Below, one piece after another: positions 8,827-17,075 of a DNA stretch of 64,000 bases (its first letter is position 1; each line of letters begins with the position of its first letter). A model generated the notes under the pieces. That model ran no database searches and was not told where the DNA came from. It was given only the letters and a program-made list of their open reading frames with translations. The position numbers were made by a program, and so were the translations under genes. Location of the stretch: NCBI GenBank assembly GCA_910575445.1, contig CAJTFW010000006.1, forward strand, positions 124,001-188,000, written 5' to 3'. The stretch comes from Lachnospiraceae bacterium. GTDB lineage: Bacteria > Bacillota > Clostridia > Lachnospirales > Lachnospiraceae.

Positions 8827-9003
8827 ATGACACCCCACACCCTGCGCCATACGTTCTGCACCAACTTAGCCAATGCGGGCATGAACCCGAAAGCGTTACA
8901 GTATATCATGGGACATTCCAACATTACCATGACGCTGAACTATTACGCACACGCAACATTCGCTTCCGCAAGGGCTGAAATGGAAAGGCTGATTGCAGCA
9001 TAG
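8827..9003 (+). pseudogene. Tyrosine integrase remnant (C-terminal catalytic part)
   Basis: This 58-codon frame encodes only the end of a Tn916-type integrase: the HxxR box in MTPHTLRHTFCTN, the histidine in MGHSNITMT and the catalytic tyrosine in LNYYAH, ending AEMERLIAA. The N-terminal arm-binding and core domains and the first catalytic Arg are absent; the sequence just upstream is non-coding with stops. A complete integrase has about 390-410 residues, so this is a deletion remnant. It indicates that the LanFEG block entered on an integrase-driven element that can no longer move by itself. Confidence 0.85.
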
Positions 9004-9012
9004 CCACAGAAC

Positions 9013-9049
9013 AATTTACTACTTCTTTTACTACCATTGAGAGGGAAAA
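9013..9049. repeat. Possible right boundary of the LanFEG block
   Basis: AATTTACTACTTCTTTTACTACCATTGAGAGGGAAA-like sequence lies 10 bases after the integrase stop and resembles 2980-3013 with small insertions. This position next to an integrase 3' end is where an attachment site is expected. The core cannot be fixed without an empty-site comparison. Confidence 0.35.
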
Positions 9050-9185
9050 TCTAAAAGGTTATGAGGGTATATAAGAACTTCTCCCCATATCTAAAATGCC
9101 GGGAAAGCCCGAAAATACGGGCTATACCGACATATAAGAACTTCTAAAGAGATAATCTAAATTCACCAATAATTTTAATATAAAA

Positions 9186-9214
9186 TTTACACATCCCCTT
9201 CTTTGCCTTATAAT
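9186..9214 (+). promoter_or_regulatory. Sigma-A-type promoter of azlCD
   Basis: TTTACA (9186-9191), a 17-base spacer and TATAAT (9209-9214), 28 bases before the azlC start. Confidence 0.7.
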
Positions 9215-9241
9215 AGTTCTGGTACAAGGAGGGAATACATT

Positions 9242-9934
9242 ATGAAAAGAAAAGCACTAAAAGCCGCCCTGCCATATACAATCCCTATTGCGATAGGTTT
9301 TCTGTTCCTTGGGATGTCCTATGGTTTTTTGATGCGAAGCAAGGGGTTTTCCTTTATCTATCCGATGCTGATGAGCCTTTTTATCTTCGCGGGCTCGATG
9401 GAATTTGTGACCGTAAATCTGCTATTGTCAGCATTTCATCCACTGTATGCATTTTTCTTGGCGCTGATGGTCAATGCAAGGCATCTGTTCTATGGTATCT
9501 CTATGCTTTCAAAATACAAAGGGGTGGGATGGAAAAAGCTGTATCTTATCTATGGAATGTGTGATGAATCTTTTACGGTCAACTGTACGGTAACGCCCCC
9601 ATCTGATGTGGATCGGGGATGGTTTATGTTTTTTGTGACATTACTTAATCATATCTACTGGGTGACGGGTGCAACGCTAGGAGCACTTCTTGGATATGTC
9701 ATACAGTTTGATACCAAAGGGATTGAATTTGTTATGACAGCTTTGTTTATTGTTATGTTTATAAATCAGTGGGAAGAAGCGACAGAACACAGGTCGGCGC
9801 TTACAGGATTCGGATGCTCTGTTCTCTGCCTGTTTATCTTTGGCAAAGAGAGCTTTCTCTTGCCTGCTATGGCGCTGATGATTTTGTGTTTTACTTTTTA
9901 TCGGAAGAAAGACAGAGGGGAGGAGACAAGATGA
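9242..9934 (+). CDS. azlC: AzlC-family branched-chain amino acid exporter, large subunit
   Basis: Membrane protein of 230 residues with about seven hydrophobic segments. AzlC motifs include [15 protein letters not shown] near the N-terminus, [15 protein letters not shown] and DESFTV. With AzlD it forms a two-part exporter for branched-chain amino acids and analogues. The start at 9242 is chosen because AAGGAGGG lies 8 bases upstream; the longer frame from 9203 lacks a ribosome site and begins before the promoter's transcript is likely to start. Its stop overlaps the azlD start as ATGA. Confidence 0.93.
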   Translation: MKRKALKAALPYTIPIAIGFLFLGMSYGFLMRSKGFSFIYPMLMSLFIFAGSMEFVTVNLLLSAFHPLYAFFLALMVNARHLFYGISMLSKYKGVGWKKLYLIYGMCDESFTVNCTVTPPSDVDRGWFMFFVTLLNHIYWVTGATLGALLGYVIQFDTKGIEFVMTALFIVMFINQWEEATEHRSALTGFGCSVLCLFIFGKESFLLPAMALMILCFTFYRKKDRGEETR

Positions 9935-10257
9935 CAACTATGCAAAGTATTCTTACGATTGTTGCTGTGGTGGCTGGAACGATGTTGACAAGATTTCTTC
10001 CATTTCTTATCTTTCCAGAAGGCAAGACGCCGCCTTTTTATATCACTTGGCTTGGAATGGTTCTGCCATATGCGGTGATTGGTCTTTTGGTAGTCTATTG
10101 CTTAAAGGATGCTGTATTTTCTGCCTATCATGGTCTGCCAGAGTTGATGGCGATTGTGTGTATTGGAATTTTACATAAATGGAAGAAAAATACACTGCTT
10201 AGTATCGGTTTTGGAACCGTCTTCTATATGTTTTTGGTACAGAATTTTTTTGTATAA
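9931..10257 (+). CDS. azlD: AzlD-family branched-chain amino acid exporter, small subunit
   Basis: A 108-residue protein with about four membrane segments and the AzlD pattern [12 protein letters not shown]...[23 protein letters not shown]. Start ATG 9931 overlaps the azlC stop (ATGA), implying translational coupling, with GGGGAGG upstream inside azlC. No terminator is obvious between it and the converging LysR remnant. Confidence 0.9.
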   Translation: MTTMQSILTIVAVVAGTMLTRFLPFLIFPEGKTPPFYITWLGMVLPYAVIGLLVVYCLKDAVFSAYHGLPELMAIVCIGILHKWKKNTLLSIGFGTVFYMFLVQNFFV

Positions 10258-10306
10258 TAGATACTTTTTATGGTAAATACAGGAGCATTGTAATGTGGAT
10301 ATTGGA

Positions 10307-10531
10307 CTATGGTATGGAAGAAAAATAGTTAAAGTAGATAAATTCTTTGCCATATTCAGACAGAATGGAATTACGTCCAGACTTTAAGAACAAAGGGAAG
10401 CCCAGTTCCTCCTCAAGCGAAGTGATTGCTTTGCTTAAGGTGGAAGGGCTGATATAGAGTTCTTTTGATGCCTGGGCGTAATTCTGTGTCTTGGCAAGGG
10501 ACTGAAAATAGACAAGATGTTGCCAGTTCAT
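10307..10531 (-). pseudogene. Truncated LysR-family regulator (HTH only)
   Basis: The 74-residue product is a clear LysR helix-turn-helix: MNWQHLVYFQSLAKTQNYAQ, then ISPSTLSKAITSLEEELGFPLF. After GKEFIYF it ends, while a complete LysR regulator has about 290 residues with an effector-binding domain. No continuation of that domain is seen in any frame before azlD. I interpret it as a deletion remnant of the regulator that once controlled azlCD, although a short DNA-binding protein could still be made. Confidence 0.75.
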
Positions 10532-10571
10532 AAATGCTCCTTTGTGCGATGGGTGATAAGTGTGAAAATAT

Positions 10572-13295
10572 TTAGTCTGAGATATCTGGTTTTGAAGTCT
10601 CAGAAAATGAAATCACCACTTCATTTTTCTTCATAAACAACAGACCAAAGGAGCCAGGACCACAGTTGCAGGCGATGGCAGAGGATGCTTTTTGCAGATA
10701 GACTCTTTCAAAAGGACAATACTGTTTGACAAGAGCCTGGATATACTGAAGTTTTTTGGCATCCATCCCGGCATAGGTAATAAATAAAATACGTCGGTCA
10801 ATATTTCGGTTGTTTAATAAGACTTTTCGGATATAGCGCTTGGCAACATGTGGGAAGTCTCCCATCTCCATACCACCAACCACCATTTTGCTTTTTCGCA
10901 GTACAATAATCGGATGCAAAAGCAGCGCATCGCAGAGAATCTGTATTCGCTTGGAAATCTGTCCGGCCTGACACATCATATGTGTGCTGTCAATGATAAA
11001 ATCAGAAGAGATATAGTATTTTAACTTTTTCATAGCTCTTACGATTTCTGTTCTTGTCGCATGATTTTCTGCCATGGAGGCGGCATAGAGCACCATAAGT
11101 CCCATGCTGCTGGAGAGATGTCCAGAGTCTAATACGGTAACATTCTCAAAGGATTTTGCCGCCTCAAGGGCGTTAGCATAACCCTGGCTGGTATGTCTGG
11201 CCATTGTAATATGGATAATATTCTGAGCTTCTGTCAGTTTTTGAGCAAAAAATCTCTCATAATCCTCTACATCTGGAGCCTGAGAATATCCATTTTTTCC
11301 CATGGCGATATGCGATAGCAGCTCATCTGCTTTTAGCTCTAATTCATCTAAGAACCGGCCTTCTTCTGTATAGACATAGTAAGGACATACAGAGATATCA
11401 AATTCTTTTTTAAGAGATTCTGGAAGGTCACAGACACTGTCCGTAGTAATCATCAAAGACCGTCTCTGTGTCTGTTCAAAGATTAAGACATCCTTACCAA
11501 TCTCTGATTCTATCATTTCCTCACTTAGTTTTACAAGCTCTTTTGGAAGGATGCTAAGTACAGCTGCTTCTAGTAAGGCACCACTGACAGGCTTGGCTAA
11601 ATAGCCACTAAAGCCTTCTTTTTTATAGAGGAGTTGGTTGTCGCTTCCGGCATTGGCAGTCAGTGCAATAACTGGTACATTCTGACACAGGCCTCCAGGC
11701 TGTGTGCGCAGTGCATGAAGACACTGGATTCCGTCCATCTCCGGCATTAAATGGTCCATGAGAATGGCATCATAATGCTGTGTCTGTGTTAGTTTTAGAC
11801 ACTCTGCACCACTTAAGGCTGTGTCGAGCTGAATCTTTGTTGCCGAGAGAAGCTTACGCACTACCATAAGGTTCATATCATTGTCATCGACTACAAGTAT
11901 ATGTGCATTGGGTGCTTCAAAGCTCTGCCGATATTGTTCACTGGCATGAGCCTTTGCGCGGGAAGTCAATGTAAAAGTACCCAGTTCCTTGTCATCTACG
12001 ATGTCTTGTTCAAGCATAACAATAAAGGTGGAACCTTTGGTATAGACACTGTTGACACTGATTTCTCCCCCCATCAGTTTCACAAGCTGTTGTACGATGC
12101 TAAGGCCAAGTCCGGTGCCTTCAATATGACGGTTCTTTTCTTCTTCCACCCTCTTAAATGCATTGAAAATATAGGGGATATTCTCTTTTTTTACTCCTTG
12201 ACCGGTATCCTCTACGGAATACCAGACGCGTACACGGTTTAAGGTCAGACGTTCACACCGGATAGAAAGGGTAACAGAGCCTTCACTGGTATATTTTACG
12301 GCATTGTTTAAGAGGTTGATAAGCACTTGCTTAATACGTATTTCATCCCCGCAGAGCATACTTGGGATGGAAGAATCAACATGCAGACGAAATTCTAACC
12401 CTTTTTCTTTGGCTTTTATCCAGATCATATTGACGATTTCCGAAAAAAGCGCACCGGTCTCATAGGAGACATTGACAATTTCCATCTTTCCAGATTTAAT
12501 CTTGGACAAGTCTAGGATATCGTTGATAAGCGTTAGAAGCAATTTACTAGCTCCCTGAATATTTCTTGCATTTTCAGCAATTTCTTCAGGAATATCTCCG
12601 CGCAAAATAATCTCATTTAACCCGATAATCGTGTTGATGGGCGTACGAATCTCATGGCTCATACTGGAGAAAAAATGATTTTCCGCTTTATTTAATTCTT
12701 CGATTTCTTTTTTCTGCTGTTTAGAAAGTTCATTTTCTCTCTCATAAAGCCTATTGAGAGACAAGAGCAGTATGCTTGTCAATACACCGACAAAAACAAC
12801 GGAAATGGCAGAATCAAAAAAGGAATGCATTTGTGTGTTTTGCGAGACAAACTGTGGAAAATAAAAAGCTGTACAATAACAGAGCAATGTCTCTAACATG
12901 CAAAGTATAAAAAAGTTTATCTTTCGTCTGCCTTCTAGCGTAATACTGATGTAGATAAAAGGTAAGACAAACCACTGCGGCATACCACTATAGAATCCAC
13001 CCGATGTAAAAAAGCTTATTGGGAAGAGCAAAAGAAGCAGTATCGTGATAAGGGTAGCTCCCGCATTGATACATTCTTTTTGAATACTGATTTTGACAAC
13101 CGCTGCCATAAAGATAAGACTGGCTGCTAGTATTAGCAGATTGAGAAGATTCCTTCCCATAGGCAATATAATAATCAGCGCAACCATACAGATGCCTGTG
13201 ACTACACGGAACATACGTTCGCGAAGGCTGATTTTTTGGTTAAAGATGATTTCAAACCATTTTTTTAACACTTTGTGCCCCCTCCTGTTTTTCAT
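10572..13295 (-). CDS. Hybrid sensor kinase fused to a DegV (fatty-acid-binding) domain
   Basis: A 907-residue fusion. Residues 30-185 form about six membrane helices without a large external sensor. A HisKA box SSMSHEIRTPINTIIGL has its His at 214. The HATPase covers about 310-430 (NLLNNAVKYT, DTGQG, GTGLGL). The receiver at 464-585 has Asp470/471, phosphoacceptor Asp514 and Lys568. Residues 613-890 are a DegV/EDD domain: ITTDSVCDLP, VLDSGHLSSSMG, CNCGPGSFGLLF. DegV proteins such as FakB bind fatty acids, so the output may sense or deliver lipid; this is inference. It is the last gene of an operon with the two upstream regulators, its ATG overlapping their stop by one base. No DNA-binding output domain is present. 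Confidence 0.9.
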   Translation of the reverse strand: MKNRRGHKVLKKWFEIIFNQKISLRERMFRVVTGICMVALIIILPMGRNLLNLLILAASLIFMAAVVKISIQKECINAGATLITILLLLLFPISFFTSGGFYSGMPQWFVLPFIYISITLEGRRKINFFILCMLETLLCYCTAFYFPQFVSQNTQMHSFFDSAISVVFVGVLTSILLLSLNRLYERENELSKQQKKEIEELNKAENHFFSSMSHEIRTPINTIIGLNEIILRGDIPEEIAENARNIQGASKLLLTLINDILDLSKIKSGKMEIVNVSYETGALFSEIVNMIWIKAKEKGLEFRLHVDSSIPSMLCGDEIRIKQVLINLLNNAVKYTSEGSVTLSIRCERLTLNRVRVWYSVEDTGQGVKKENIPYIFNAFKRVEEEKNRHIEGTGLGLSIVQQLVKLMGGEISVNSVYTKGSTFIVMLEQDIVDDKELGTFTLTSRAKAHASEQYRQSFEAPNAHILVVDDNDMNLMVVRKLLSATKIQLDTALSGAECLKLTQTQHYDAILMDHLMPEMDGIQCLHALRTQPGGLCQNVPVIALTANAGSDNQLLYKKEGFSGYLAKPVSGALLEAAVLSILPKELVKLSEEMIESEIGKDVLIFEQTQRRSLMITTDSVCDLPESLKKEFDISVCPYYVYTEEGRFLDELELKADELLSHIAMGKNGYSQAPDVEDYERFFAQKLTEAQNIIHITMARHTSQGYANALEAAKSFENVTVLDSGHLSSSMGLMVLYAASMAENHATRTEIVRAMKKLKYYISSDFIIDSTHMMCQAGQISKRIQILCDALLLHPIIVLRKSKMVVGGMEMGDFPHVAKRYIRKVLLNNRNIDRRILFITYAGMDAKKLQYIQALVKQYCPFERVYLQKASSAIACNCGPGSFGLLFMKKNEVVISFSETSKPDISD

Positions 13296-16045
13296 TATAA
13301 TCCGAGAATCGTTTCACAGACTTCATCATACAGGCGCAGAAGTATAGGATGGCTGTGCCGGATATATTCTATATTTCCTTTTTTTCCGGCTTGCTCTATC
13401 AGCTTTGCCTGGTCTGCAAGCCGTTCTGCGCCGATGGTCATAGATGTGCTTTTTAATGCATGGACTTTGACCGTATAATCTTTCCAATTTTCTGTCTCAT
13501 ATAAAGAGATAATCTCTGTCTTCTTATCAACAGCCTGCGTACAGAACATCTGGAGCATCTCTAAATAAAAGTCTGTTTCGCCACAACAATAATCCAGTCC
13601 AAGCTGTATATTGATACCTATCTTAGCAAGTGGGGCAAAGGATAAAGAGGCGTCATCTGTCAAAGTTGTATCTTCTGACAAGTATTCATCTGTCAGATCT
13701 TCGTCCTCAATCTCTCCTTCTGCTTCTAAGAGTGGTTCGTCTAAGAAGGATTCCTCCTGTATGTAGGCTCTGTCTGTTGCAGAACTATCTTCTTCAAAAC
13801 TATCTTCTTGAAGGCTATCTTCTTGAAGGATGTCTTCTTGAAGGATATCCTCTTTGAGAATCTCCTCTTCAAAGATATCATCTGCCAAGGCAGGTTTCTC
13901 TGGTGCCGCTTTTTTAGAAGCTTTCTTTTTGGTATTGGTCGGTTTTTGTGTCTCCTCAAAGGAATCATCTGCAAGAGATGGTGCGTCACTGTATTGAACA
14001 GATTGTTCTGGCAATACTTTGCGTAATACTCGTTCTAGAACAGACCGTTCAATAGGCTTTGGTATAAATTCTGTAAAGCCTTCATTTCGGAACATCTCTC
14101 TGGCACCGCTTATGGTATTGGCAGTCAAAGCGATAATTGGAAGCTCCTGATAGACGCCATTTTTCATCTCACGGATTTGTTTTAGGGTCTCTACCCCATC
14201 AAAGCCTGGCATCATATGGTCAAGAAAGACAATATCATAAGGAGTCTTTGCACAACGTGCTATCGCTTCTTTTCCGCTAAGACAGGTATCTACATGAATG
14301 CCATAGCTGCCTAATACACCTTTGGCTACCACAAGATTCATCTCTTCATCATCCACAGCCAGAACCCGGATGCCTTCACAGGAAAATGGCTTGCGGCCAG
14401 CGGCCTGTGCTTCTCCAAATCCATTCTCTTTTATCTCACCATTTAAGAGGTTGACAACAGAAAGTGCAAAAAATGGTTTGCGAATCACTAAAAGCTTGCT
14501 GTTTGCACTTAGCATAAAGTCTTGTTCAGCAATAACGACTACTTGAAGCGTAGAGGCAAGTTCTTCGTAATAAGAGGTATTCTCTTCATATTCTGCCTGC
14601 GCGATAAATACATGGGTCAGTGCATAGTTGTTTTGCAGCTTTAACAGTCCTTCAAAGTTGTGAGCCTGGTATCCTTCGATATTTAGTCCTTCTACCATAT
14701 GTAGGATCATATTATCATAATATCTTCTGATTTCATCGCTGTTATATTTCTCTGGTCGGAAATAACATGCAATACAGAGACGTTCTGGATGGTCAAGCAC
14801 TATCGCTGGCGTGCTATCTGCTACTCCCTGGGGGATTGTGATATGAGCCTGTAAACCTTGCTGTTTTTGGCTGTCAAAATAGATAAATCCACCCATAGCA
14901 TGAAGCAGTCCCCTGGCGATTGGAAGTCCAAGTCCAAGGCCACCGGCAAAGCGGCTGCTTCCAGAGTCCGCCTGGTAAAAATCGTCACACATCTGCGTAA
15001 GCTGTGAATCTGTCATACCAATTCCCGTATCATAGATATCAATAATTAGATTGATACCATAGGTTTCTGACCGGTATTTGATGCAGACATTCAGACCACC
15101 TTCTTCTGTAAATTTGATGGAATTTTCCAGAAGAATCTTTAGAACGTGAGAGATTTTCTCCACATCTCCAATAAGAATTGAAGGTATCGACGGGTCCATA
15201 TCAAATACCATCTCTAATTGATGCTTGTTGCTCTGCATGGCAGTTGTTGTGATAATATCATTTAGTACAGAAGTGATATGGTAAGGTTCTTTGGCTGGAG
15301 TCAGTGTGCCTTCTACAATCTCTGTATAGTCAAGCATATTGTTAATCTGATTGGACAGACGTTTGCCGGCCATCTTAATCGATTGCATATCTTTGCGGAC
15401 TTCTGGGGAGATGTCTTTTTCCAGAATTACTTCGCTGATGCCAAGAACCATATTGATAGGCGTGCGAAGCTCATGGGATACATTGGATAGAAATTCCGCA
15501 TTTTGTTTGCCGGATTTCTCTAGTTCTGCAAGAGTGGCATCGTATCTTTGTCTTGACTCTAGTCTTCTGTTAATCCGGTAGATAGAAATAGAAGTGGAAC
15601 CGAGCACTACTATAATACCAAACCCTATCCGAATCATATTCTGTACGCCCATATAAGGATTGAGGGTGTGCAGAATAAAGCAATGATATAACAATTCTAA
15701 CACGTACAAGGCGACTGTCATATATAACAGTCGCTTTTTGTCAAACATAGAGAATACAAGTAATAACATACAGGCTATTGCCGGTATATCAAAAAGGGTA
15801 ATCACATGTACCCCAAAGAAAAAAAATCCGACCATCAATAATCCGGCACACAGATTTTCATAAAAAGTATCTGAGCCAGCCCTTCCAATATGCAGGAACC
15901 AGACAAGCGTATTGCCGATTAAGATAACCGGGACCATCCAGGCTTCCCATGACATAGCCAGAATAATTAGAATCAACATGGTGCCAAACATAGTGACGAT
16001 GCTGGCTAGAAGCAAGTGGATGCTGGTCTGTCTTTTTGCTCTCAT
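13295..16045 (-). CDS. Hybrid sensor histidine kinase with receiver and Hpt domains
   Basis: A 916-residue phosphorelay kinase. About six membrane helices lie before residue 160. The HisKA box FLSNVSHELRTPINMVLGI has His191. The HATPase is at about 290-405 (ENSIKFT, DTGIG, GGLGLGL). A degenerate receiver-like segment at about 420-540 lacks the usual acidic residues. The true receiver at 558-680 has phosphoacceptor Asp609 in IVFLDHMMPGFDG. An acidic pentad-repeat linker follows at 728-754, and a C-terminal Hpt domain has His862 in VHALKSTSMT. All parts of a His-Asp-His relay are therefore in one protein. It overlaps the receiver gene upstream (ATGA) and the kinase-DegV gene downstream. Confidence 0.92.
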   Translation of the reverse strand: MRAKRQTSIHLLLASIVTMFGTMLILIILAMSWEAWMVPVILIGNTLVWFLHIGRAGSDTFYENLCAGLLMVGFFFFGVHVITLFDIPAIACMLLLVFSMFDKKRLLYMTVALYVLELLYHCFILHTLNPYMGVQNMIRIGFGIIVVLGSTSISIYRINRRLESRQRYDATLAELEKSGKQNAEFLSNVSHELRTPINMVLGISEVILEKDISPEVRKDMQSIKMAGKRLSNQINNMLDYTEIVEGTLTPAKEPYHITSVLNDIITTTAMQSNKHQLEMVFDMDPSIPSILIGDVEKISHVLKILLENSIKFTEEGGLNVCIKYRSETYGINLIIDIYDTGIGMTDSQLTQMCDDFYQADSGSSRFAGGLGLGLPIARGLLHAMGGFIYFDSQKQQGLQAHITIPQGVADSTPAIVLDHPERLCIACYFRPEKYNSDEIRRYYDNMILHMVEGLNIEGYQAHNFEGLLKLQNNYALTHVFIAQAEYEENTSYYEELASTLQVVVIAEQDFMLSANSKLLVIRKPFFALSVVNLLNGEIKENGFGEAQAAGRKPFSCEGIRVLAVDDEEMNLVVAKGVLGSYGIHVDTCLSGKEAIARCAKTPYDIVFLDHMMPGFDGVETLKQIREMKNGVYQELPIIALTANTISGAREMFRNEGFTEFIPKPIERSVLERVLRKVLPEQSVQYSDAPSLADDSFEETQKPTNTKKKASKKAAPEKPALADDIFEEEILKEDILQEDILQEDSLQEDSFEEDSSATDRAYIQEESFLDEPLLEAEGEIEDEDLTDEYLSEDTTLTDDASLSFAPLAKIGINIQLGLDYCCGETDFYLEMLQMFCTQAVDKKTEIISLYETENWKDYTVKVHALKSTSMTIGAERLADQAKLIEQAGKKGNIEYIRHSHPILLRLYDEVCETILGL
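13784..13864 (-). repeat. 15-base in-frame tandem repeat in the hybrid kinase linker
   Basis: About five 15-base units (plus-strand consensus like TATCTTCTTGAAGGA) encode the pentads EDILQ, EDILQ, EDSLQ, EDSFE between the receiver and Hpt domains. Each unit is in frame, so copy changes would lengthen or shorten the linker without a frameshift. Confidence 0.8.
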
Positions 16046-16404
16046 TGTTCTTCAAGCCCCATAGCAACTCGCTTTAATAATTCCTGTGGGAAAAACGGTT
16101 TTTTCAGATAGTTTACAGCTCCTAGACTGATAGCCGTTTTGACATCATCCTCATAGCCGGATGCGGTCAGAAAGATTACAGGAATCTCTACAGAAGAATC
16201 TTTCATTCGTTTAAAGGTCTCGATACCATCCATAATAGGCATAGCAATATCCAGTAGAATCAAATCAATTTTTTCACTTTTGATTTTAGACAGTGCTTCT
16301 CTGCCAGATTCCGCAAGCAATACATTATAATGCTTCTCTAAAATCATCCTTGTTCTCTTTAAGTTCATTGCGTCATCATCAACGACCAAAATACGTTTGC
16401 GCAT
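16042..16404 (-). CDS. Stand-alone receiver (CheY-like) protein
   Basis: A single receiver domain of 120 residues: ILVVDDDAMN at the N-terminus, phosphoacceptor Asp in LILLDIAMPIMDG, Thr in FLTASG, Lys in LKKPFF. There is no output domain, so it probably takes phosphate from one of the two hybrid kinases encoded next. The start has an excellent AAGGAGG site. The first gene of a three-gene operon, it overlaps the next gene by four bases (ATGA). Confidence 0.92.
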   Translation of the reverse strand: MRKRILVVDDDAMNLKRTRMILEKHYNVLLAESGREALSKIKSEKIDLILLDIAMPIMDGIETFKRMKDSSVEIPVIFLTASGYEDDVKTAISLGAVNYLKKPFFPQELLKRVAMGLEEQ

Positions 16405-16454
16405 ATGATTGCCTCCTTATAGTTACCCTAAAATTTTTATTCCCATTAAGAATT

Positions 16455-16483
16455 ATTTTAAAGCAGGATACCAAGAAAATCAA
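16455..16483 (-). promoter_or_regulatory. Promoter of the receiver/hybrid-kinase operon
   Basis: On the minus strand TTGATT (16483-16478), a 17-base spacer and TAAAAT (16460-16455), about 50 bases before the receiver start. A short direct repeat of TATAATCAAG lies just upstream at about 16480-16502. Confidence 0.5.
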
Positions 16484-16525
16484 GTATAATCAAGTATAAT
16501 CAGAGGTAATATAAAAGAATCATCA

Positions 16526-16572
16526 TGAAAAAAGCACCTTAGCTTTATGTAAAGTGCATAGCTAAGGTGCTT
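16526..16572 (-). terminator. Rho-independent terminator of the coiled-coil gene
   Basis: AAGCACCTTAGCT (16532-16544) pairs perfectly with AGCTAAGGTGCTT (16560-16572). Read on the minus strand the stem is followed by TTTTTTC, ten bases after the stop of the gene at 16582. Confidence 0.8.
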
Positions 16573-16581
16573 GTTATAATT

Positions 16582-16974
16582 TTAAGAAAATACAGTATGC
16601 TGGCGGCGGTAGGCATCGTTATCTTTTTGACGAAGTTCACTCTCCACCTGTGCCAGTTTACTTTTTAGGTTCTTGGCTTTGGCCTCATCGGTCTCTGTGC
16701 GAAGCTTTTGCTCTAATTCCTGTTTTTTCTTTTTAAGCTTCTCAATCTCACGGTCTACTTTGTCTGTGTTTCCAACGCAGCGCTCTGCTTCTGAATCTTT
16801 GGATTTTTTTTCCGGGATATATTCATCTCTAGATGGCTTTGAAGGCGTGCTTTTTGAAGGCTCTTCTGGATTCTTAGCCTCCTCTGACTTCTCGGCGTCA
16901 GATGCTTTTTGCGCTTCTTTTTGTCTGTACTCCCATTCCATTCGTCGTTCATCTACTCTTGAAATCATCTCCAT
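16582..16974 (-). CDS. Small charged coiled-coil protein, function unknown
   Basis: A 130-residue soluble protein with no recognised domain. The first 25 residues (MISRVDERRMEWEYRQKEAQ) are helical and charged. The middle (30-65) is rich in Ser, Pro, Lys and Glu and probably disordered. Residues 70-120 (DKVDREIEKLKKKKQELEQ and onward) form a strong coiled coil. A ribosome site (GGTAGGAT) precedes the ATG and a good terminator follows, so it looks like a real monocistronic gene. There is no signal peptide or membrane segment. Confidence 0.65.
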   Translation of the reverse strand: MEMISRVDERRMEWEYRQKEAQKASDAEKSEEAKNPEEPSKSTPSKPSRDEYIPEKKSKDSEAERCVGNTDKVDREIEKLKKKKQELEQKLRTETDEAKAKNLKSKLAQVESELRQKDNDAYRRQHTVFS

Positions 16975-17075
16975 ATCCTACCTCCTGCTAACTTAGATGT
17001 TTTTTGCTTGTTAAGATTAGTGTAATGCTTTCCTGTAGAATTACAAGCGAAATGCTATGAATGGTGTTCTGCCTG

